Assembly (NCBI GenBank): GCA_025408425.1
Contig: JANXYX010000052.1
Location: 56,828-120,827, forward strand
Reading direction: 5' to 3'
DNA: 64,000 bases
Source of the DNA: Granulicella sp.
GTDB taxonomy: Bacteria > Acidobacteriota > Terriglobia > Terriglobales > Acidobacteriaceae
Shown: in pieces, positions 60,887-64,000 of the stretch
How positions within the stretch are numbered: the first letter of the stretch is position 1
How the letters are laid out: the number at the start of each line of letters is the position of its first letter
Made by a program: the position numbers and the translations under genes
The notes under the pieces: model-generated
Told to the model about the DNA's origin: nothing
Databases searched by the model: none
What the model saw: the letters and a program-made list of their open reading frames with translations, nothing else

Positions 60887-61990
60887 ATGGCGAATGCGGA
60901 GCGGGTGACGGCGCGGCAGAGAGCTATTTTGACGGCCATTATTGAGAACTACATCGACACGGGTGAGCCGGTGGGGTCGGGGACAGTTGCGGAGACGATG
61001 GCTCGTCTGCAGAAGGGCGAGAGCTCTGGGGTGAGTACGGCTACGATTCGAAATGAGATGGCGGCGCTGGCGGAGACGGGACTGCTGGAGCAGCCGCATA
61101 CTTCGGCGGGACGGGTGCCGACGGCGCGGGCGTTTCGGATGTATGTGGAGGACTTGAGCGGGGGCGCGCATCCGCGGATCGACGCGGCGCGGTTGTCGGC
61201 TCAGTCGCGGATGCAGATCGATTCGAGTTTTGCGGGTCTGGCAGGAACACAGGCTTTGCTGCAACGGACCTCTCATGTTCTGGCGACGCTTTCAAGCGGA
61301 GTGGGCGTAGCGATTGCGGCGGCGACCGAGGGCGACATGCTGGAGCACGTGCATTTTTCACGGCTGGCTCCGCGCCGGGTTCTGGCAGTGGTGGTGACGC
61401 GGAGTGGTTTGGTACGGGATCGGGTGCTGGCACTGGATCAGGATCTGACGCTGCGGGAGTTGGAGACGGCGGCTAATTTTTTGAATGAGAACTTTCGCGG
61501 ATGGAGCGTGGAGCGGGTCCGAGCCGAGATTGCGCGGATGGTGGAGCGTGAGCGGAGTGAGTACCAGATGTTGCTGAACTCGGTGCAGCAGCTATGGGTT
61601 AAGACGGTGCCGGAGAGTGAGATTGACGGGCAGACGGTGTATGTGGAGGGCGTGGCGAATCTGGTGGGGAGCCAGTCGGTTGGTAGTCAGGAGGACCGTG
61701 AGCGCCTGCGTGAGGTGTTGGTGGCACTGGAGACGAAGCAGCGTCTGGTCGAACTGCTGAATGCATATATTGATGCGCGGCAGGAGAGTGTGAGGGTGGT
61801 ATTTGATCTTGCAGAGCAGGCTCCGGAGATGGCGGGGCTGGTATTGATTGCGGCTCCGGCGAGGATGGCAGGAGAGAGCCGCGGGACGGTGGGAGTGATT
61901 GGGCCGAAGCGGATGCACTACGAGAACACGATGAATGCGGTGAGCTATATAGCAAACGTGTTCGACCGGATGATGCATCCCACAGAGTGA
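60887..61990 (+). CDS. hrcA: heat-inducible transcription repressor HrcA
   Basis: From ATG 60887 (GGAGGT 7 nt upstream) the product has 367 residues. The N-terminal winged helix has 'ERVTARQRAILTAIIENYIDTG' and 'VSTATIRNEMAALAETGLLEQPHTSAGRVPT'. The GAF-like and dimerisation regions follow. HrcA represses chaperone operons at CIRCE elements and is folded by GroEL. I found no CIRCE in the window. It heads the hrcA-grpE-dnaJ cluster. Confidence 0.96.
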   Translation: MANAERVTARQRAILTAIIENYIDTGEPVGSGTVAETMARLQKGESSGVSTATIRNEMAALAETGLLEQPHTSAGRVPTARAFRMYVEDLSGGAHPRIDAARLSAQSRMQIDSSFAGLAGTQALLQRTSHVLATLSSGVGVAIAAATEGDMLEHVHFSRLAPRRVLAVVVTRSGLVRDRVLALDQDLTLRELETAANFLNENFRGWSVERVRAEIARMVERERSEYQMLLNSVQQLWVKTVPESEIDGQTVYVEGVANLVGSQSVGSQEDRERLREVLVALETKQRLVELLNAYIDARQESVRVVFDLAEQAPEMAGLVLIAAPARMAGESRGTVGVIGPKRMHYENTMNAVSYIANVFDRMMHPTE

Positions 61991-62039
61991 TGGGAAGATG
62001 TTGTTGGGGCTCGTTGTGGAAAGAAGCCCTACCTTCGCG

Positions 62040-62055
62040 ACGATAGTACTGTCGT
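62040..62055. promoter_or_regulatory. 16-bp near-perfect palindrome upstream of grpE
   Basis: ACGATAGTACTGTCGT is symmetric except for one mismatched pair. It lies between hrcA and grpE, about 48-63 bp before the ATG at 62103. It does not resemble CIRCE. Confidence 0.5.
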
Positions 62056-62102
62056 AAAGATGGGACACCCTGGTTTGATAAGAGTTTAGAAGGTGGGATG
62101 GG

Positions 62103-62753
62103 ATGACGATTGAGGAGCGGCTGGGCCGACTATCGCGATGGGCTCGGATGGGCAACAATAGAAAGGGAATTATGGATACAGGGAGTGAGGAACTGATGCA
62201 GGACGAGATGACCGGACGGGTTGACCAAGAGCCGGAGATGATCACGGGAGATGAGTTTCCTGTGGATCCTTTGCCAGAGGTGAACGCTGCGCAGGCAGAG
62301 ATGGAGCAGCTGAAGACCGAGCGAGACCAGTTGAAGGATCGACTGGTACGGCTGCAGGCGGAGTTTGATAATGCGCGTAAGCGTGAGGTTCGGGAGCGGG
62401 CTGATGCTCGGGATTACACGATCTCGAACGCGGTGGAGCCTTTTCTGGGCGTGATGGATAACTTTCAGCTTGCTTTGAAGGCGGACGGGTCGCTGGAGCA
62501 GTTGAAGAGTGGTATCGAGTTGATTCTGAAGCAGATGGAAGAGGCATTGCGTGTGCTGAACGTGCAAGCCGTGGATTCGGTTGGGGCGCAGTTTGATCCG
62601 CGAATCCATGAGGCCCTGGGGAGCATCGAAACTAAGGAGTTTCCTGATCACCAGGTGCTGGAGGAGATTCGACGGGGTTATCGGATCAAGGACAAGCTGC
62701 TGCGTCCGGCGTTGGTTAGAATCGCGTCGAATGCGGACCAGGTTTCGGACTAG
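62103..62753 (+). CDS. grpE: nucleotide exchange factor GrpE
   Basis: The product of 216 residues starts at ATG 62103; ATG 62172 (193 residues) has GAAAGGGA upstream and is an alternative. A charged coiled coil ('QAEMEQLKTERDQLKDRLVRLQAEFDNARKRE' region) leads to 'ISNAVEPFLGVMDNFQLAL', and the C-terminal beta domain has 'VGAQFDPRIHEALGSIETKEF' and 'GYRIKDKLLRPALVRIA'. It releases ADP from DnaK. Confidence 0.95.
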   Translation: MTIEERLGRLSRWARMGNNRKGIMDTGSEELMQDEMTGRVDQEPEMITGDEFPVDPLPEVNAAQAEMEQLKTERDQLKDRLVRLQAEFDNARKREVRERADARDYTISNAVEPFLGVMDNFQLALKADGSLEQLKSGIELILKQMEEALRVLNVQAVDSVGAQFDPRIHEALGSIETKEFPDHQVLEEIRRGYRIKDKLLRPALVRIASNADQVSD

Positions 62754-62808
62754 TTTGGGCTAGTCGACTTAAGACGAAATTAGAATCAGAAGAGAGAATT
62801 TAAGACAC

Positions 62809-63963
62809 ATGGCGACGGCAAACGTGACGAAGACTGACTTTTATGAGGTACTAAGTGTTTCGCGGGACGCTTCCGATCAGGAGTTGAAGACTGCGTATCG
62901 CAAGCTGGCGATGCAGTATCACCCTGACCGCAATCCGGATAATCCGGATGCGGAGGATAAGTTCAAGGAGTGCAGCGAGGCTTACGGGGTCTTGAGTGAC
63001 CCGGAGAAGCGAGCGGCTTATGACCGATACGGCCATGCTGCGTTCAATGGCGGCGCTGGCGGTGGTGGCAATCCGTTTGCGGGCGGCGGTTTTGGCGGCA
63101 ATGCGCAGGATCTGGGGGACATCTTCGGCGATCTGTTTGGCGAGATGTTCAACATGGGTGGCAGCGGCGGGCGCAAGGCTTCGCGGGTGCAGCGTGGACG
63201 GGATCTGCGGTACGACCTGACTCTGGAGTTTGAGGAGGCGGTCTTCGGGGTTGAGAAGGAGATCACGATCCGGCGGATGGAGACCTGCACGGACTGCAAG
63301 GGCTCCGGCGCGGCGAAGGGCAGGGCTCCGGTAACGTGTACGCAGTGCGGCGGACGGGGTCAGCAGCGGTTCCAGCAGGGATTCTTTTCAGTAGCCCGGG
63401 CGTGCTCGGTGTGTGGTGGCACGGGGACGCTGATTGTTGATCCTTGCACGACTTGCAAGGCGCAGACGGTGGTGCAGAAGGAGCACAGCATCCTGGTGAA
63501 GGTTCCGGCGGGAGTGGAGCAGGATACGCGGATCCGGTACCAGGGCGAAGGTGAGTCCGGGAAGTTTGCCGGGCCTGCTGGCGATCTGTACGTGGTGCTG
63601 AATGTGAAGGCGCACAAGTTCTTTGATCGCGATGGCGATGATCTGCATTGCGTGTTGCCAATCTCGTTTCCGCAGGCGGCGCTGGGAACGGAGCTTGAGA
63701 TTCAGACGCTGGAGGGAATGGCGACGATCAAGGTTCCTGAAGGGACGCAGAGTGGGCGGGAGTTCAAGTTGCGGGGCAAGGGTGTTCCGCACCTGAATTC
63801 GAGCGGCAAGGGCGATCTGATTGTTGAGATTCGGGTGCAGACGCCGAGCAAGTTGAACAAGCAGCAGAAAGAGTTGCTGCGGCAGTTGAGCGAGACGATG
63901 GTGGTGGAGAATACACCGACTTCGCGCGGACTGTTTGAGAAGGTTAAGGACATCTTCAGCTAA
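62809..63963 (+). CDS. dnaJ: chaperone protein DnaJ
   Basis: The 384-residue protein is a type I DnaJ: J domain with HPD (38-40) in '[10 protein letters not shown]', a Gly/Phe region ('[15 protein letters not shown]'), four zinc modules and the C-terminal substrate-binding domain. Modules 1-3 are 'CTDCKGSG', 'CTQCGGRG' and 'CSVCGGTG'; the fourth, 'CTTCKAQT', keeps both Cys but loses the Gly pattern. It stimulates DnaK ATPase and delivers clients. grpE precedes it by 55 bp. Confidence 0.96.
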   Translation: MATANVTKTDFYEVLSVSRDASDQELKTAYRKLAMQYHPDRNPDNPDAEDKFKECSEAYGVLSDPEKRAAYDRYGHAAFNGGAGGGGNPFAGGGFGGNAQDLGDIFGDLFGEMFNMGGSGGRKASRVQRGRDLRYDLTLEFEEAVFGVEKEITIRRMETCTDCKGSGAAKGRAPVTCTQCGGRGQQRFQQGFFSVARACSVCGGTGTLIVDPCTTCKAQTVVQKEHSILVKVPAGVEQDTRIRYQGEGESGKFAGPAGDLYVVLNVKAHKFFDRDGDDLHCVLPISFPQAALGTELEIQTLEGMATIKVPEGTQSGREFKLRGKGVPHLNSSGKGDLIVEIRVQTPSKLNKQQKELLRQLSETMVVENTPTSRGLFEKVKDIFS

Positions 63964-63977
63964 GTTCAGACGGGGGC

Positions 63978-63999
63978 GGCAGCGCGAAGAGGCGCTGCC
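63978..63999 (+). terminator. hairpin after dnaJ
   Basis: GGCAGCGC pairs with GCGCTGCC across GAAGAG, 14 bp past the stop. The window ends before any U-run could be seen. Confidence 0.65.
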
Positions 64000-64000
64000 G

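Noticed and set aside
62030-62110. CIRCE element upstream of grpE
   Set aside because: TTAGCACTC-N9-GAGTGCTAA or a close variant is not present. Only an unrelated 16-bp palindrome is there.

Overview
The window looks like chromosomal DNA of an Acidobacteriota species of the Terriglobales type (Granulicella, Terriglobus or Edaphobacter relatives). The basis is two VWFA-related secreted proteins of a kind expanded in that phylum, a BshC bacillithiol enzyme, a FabI/DUF1015/CtaB/DUF420 gene complement typical of the group, high G+C, and dispersed repeats that translate to the well-known spurious peptides 'CHPERSRR' and 'SERSEES'. This is inference from gene content; no rRNA gene is present to confirm it. 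I found no tRNA, rRNA, CRISPR array, prophage or intact insertion sequence.

Layout. 1-2.5 kb: the end of a molybdenum hydroxylase operon (FAD subunit tail and molybdopterin subunit). 2.5-6.8 kb (minus): ssb, a small membrane protein, DUF420, ctaB and a PolX-PHP repair polymerase. 6.9-10.5 kb: cold-shock protein, NUDIX hydrolase, bshC, a small zinc-ribbon-like protein and a small membrane protein. 10.6-19.8 kb: an ABC-F ATPase, then a mostly minus-strand run with DinB, FabI, a membrane diguanylate cyclase, an EVE protein, a tight amidase-GerM-MurI cell-wall operon and DUF1015. 20.3-24.7 kb (plus): two VWA proteins overlapping each other and running into a cysteine/cystathionine synthase, followed by a cystathionine lyase-type enzyme. 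24.8-29.7 kb: acyl-CoA dehydrogenase, a beta-barrel protein, a CysJ-like reductase without its flavodoxin domain, two small membrane/lipoproteins and endonuclease IV. 29.8-35.2 kb: leuS, a membrane protein, a 56-residue membrane peptide and guaA. 35.2-40.7 kb (minus): a VirB10-like secreted protein, a POTRA protein, a LacD-type aldolase, a Cys/His protein with a structured leader, and rph. 41-46.3 kb: an unknown protein overlapping an NtrC-type regulator, a CDGSH protein, an S15 peptidase/esterase and a NUDIX hydrolase. 46.3-48.5 kb: a sulfane-sulfur detoxification locus (MBL-rhodanese fusion plus ArsR, divergent from a rhodanese). 48.5-55.4 kb: a secreted GH5-FN3-CBM2 cellulase, a TonB receptor divergent from a MarR regulator, a secreted unknown, and a CoxE-like VWA protein. 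55.6-59.2 kb: a fatty acid desaturase, a RAYT-like transposase remnant beside paired palindromes, a MoxR-like ATPase and a TPR protein. 59.3-64 kb: thioesterase, Mrp, and the hrcA-grpE-dnaJ heat-shock cluster.

Most of the window is housekeeping. The coherent functional sets are the sulfur genes (transsulfuration pair, CysJ-like reductase, persulfide/rhodanese locus, bacillithiol), the peptidoglycan operon, and the MoxR/VWA pair. No obviously new defence or mobile system is visible. The signals most worth a second look are non-coding: three phased TTCC-N5-GGGAA motifs upstream of the sigma-54 activator operon, a long compound hairpin upstream of the Cys/His protein, a hairpin covering the start codon of the POTRA gene, a 53-bp tandem hairpin repeat, and the RAYT remnant next to its likely REP elements.
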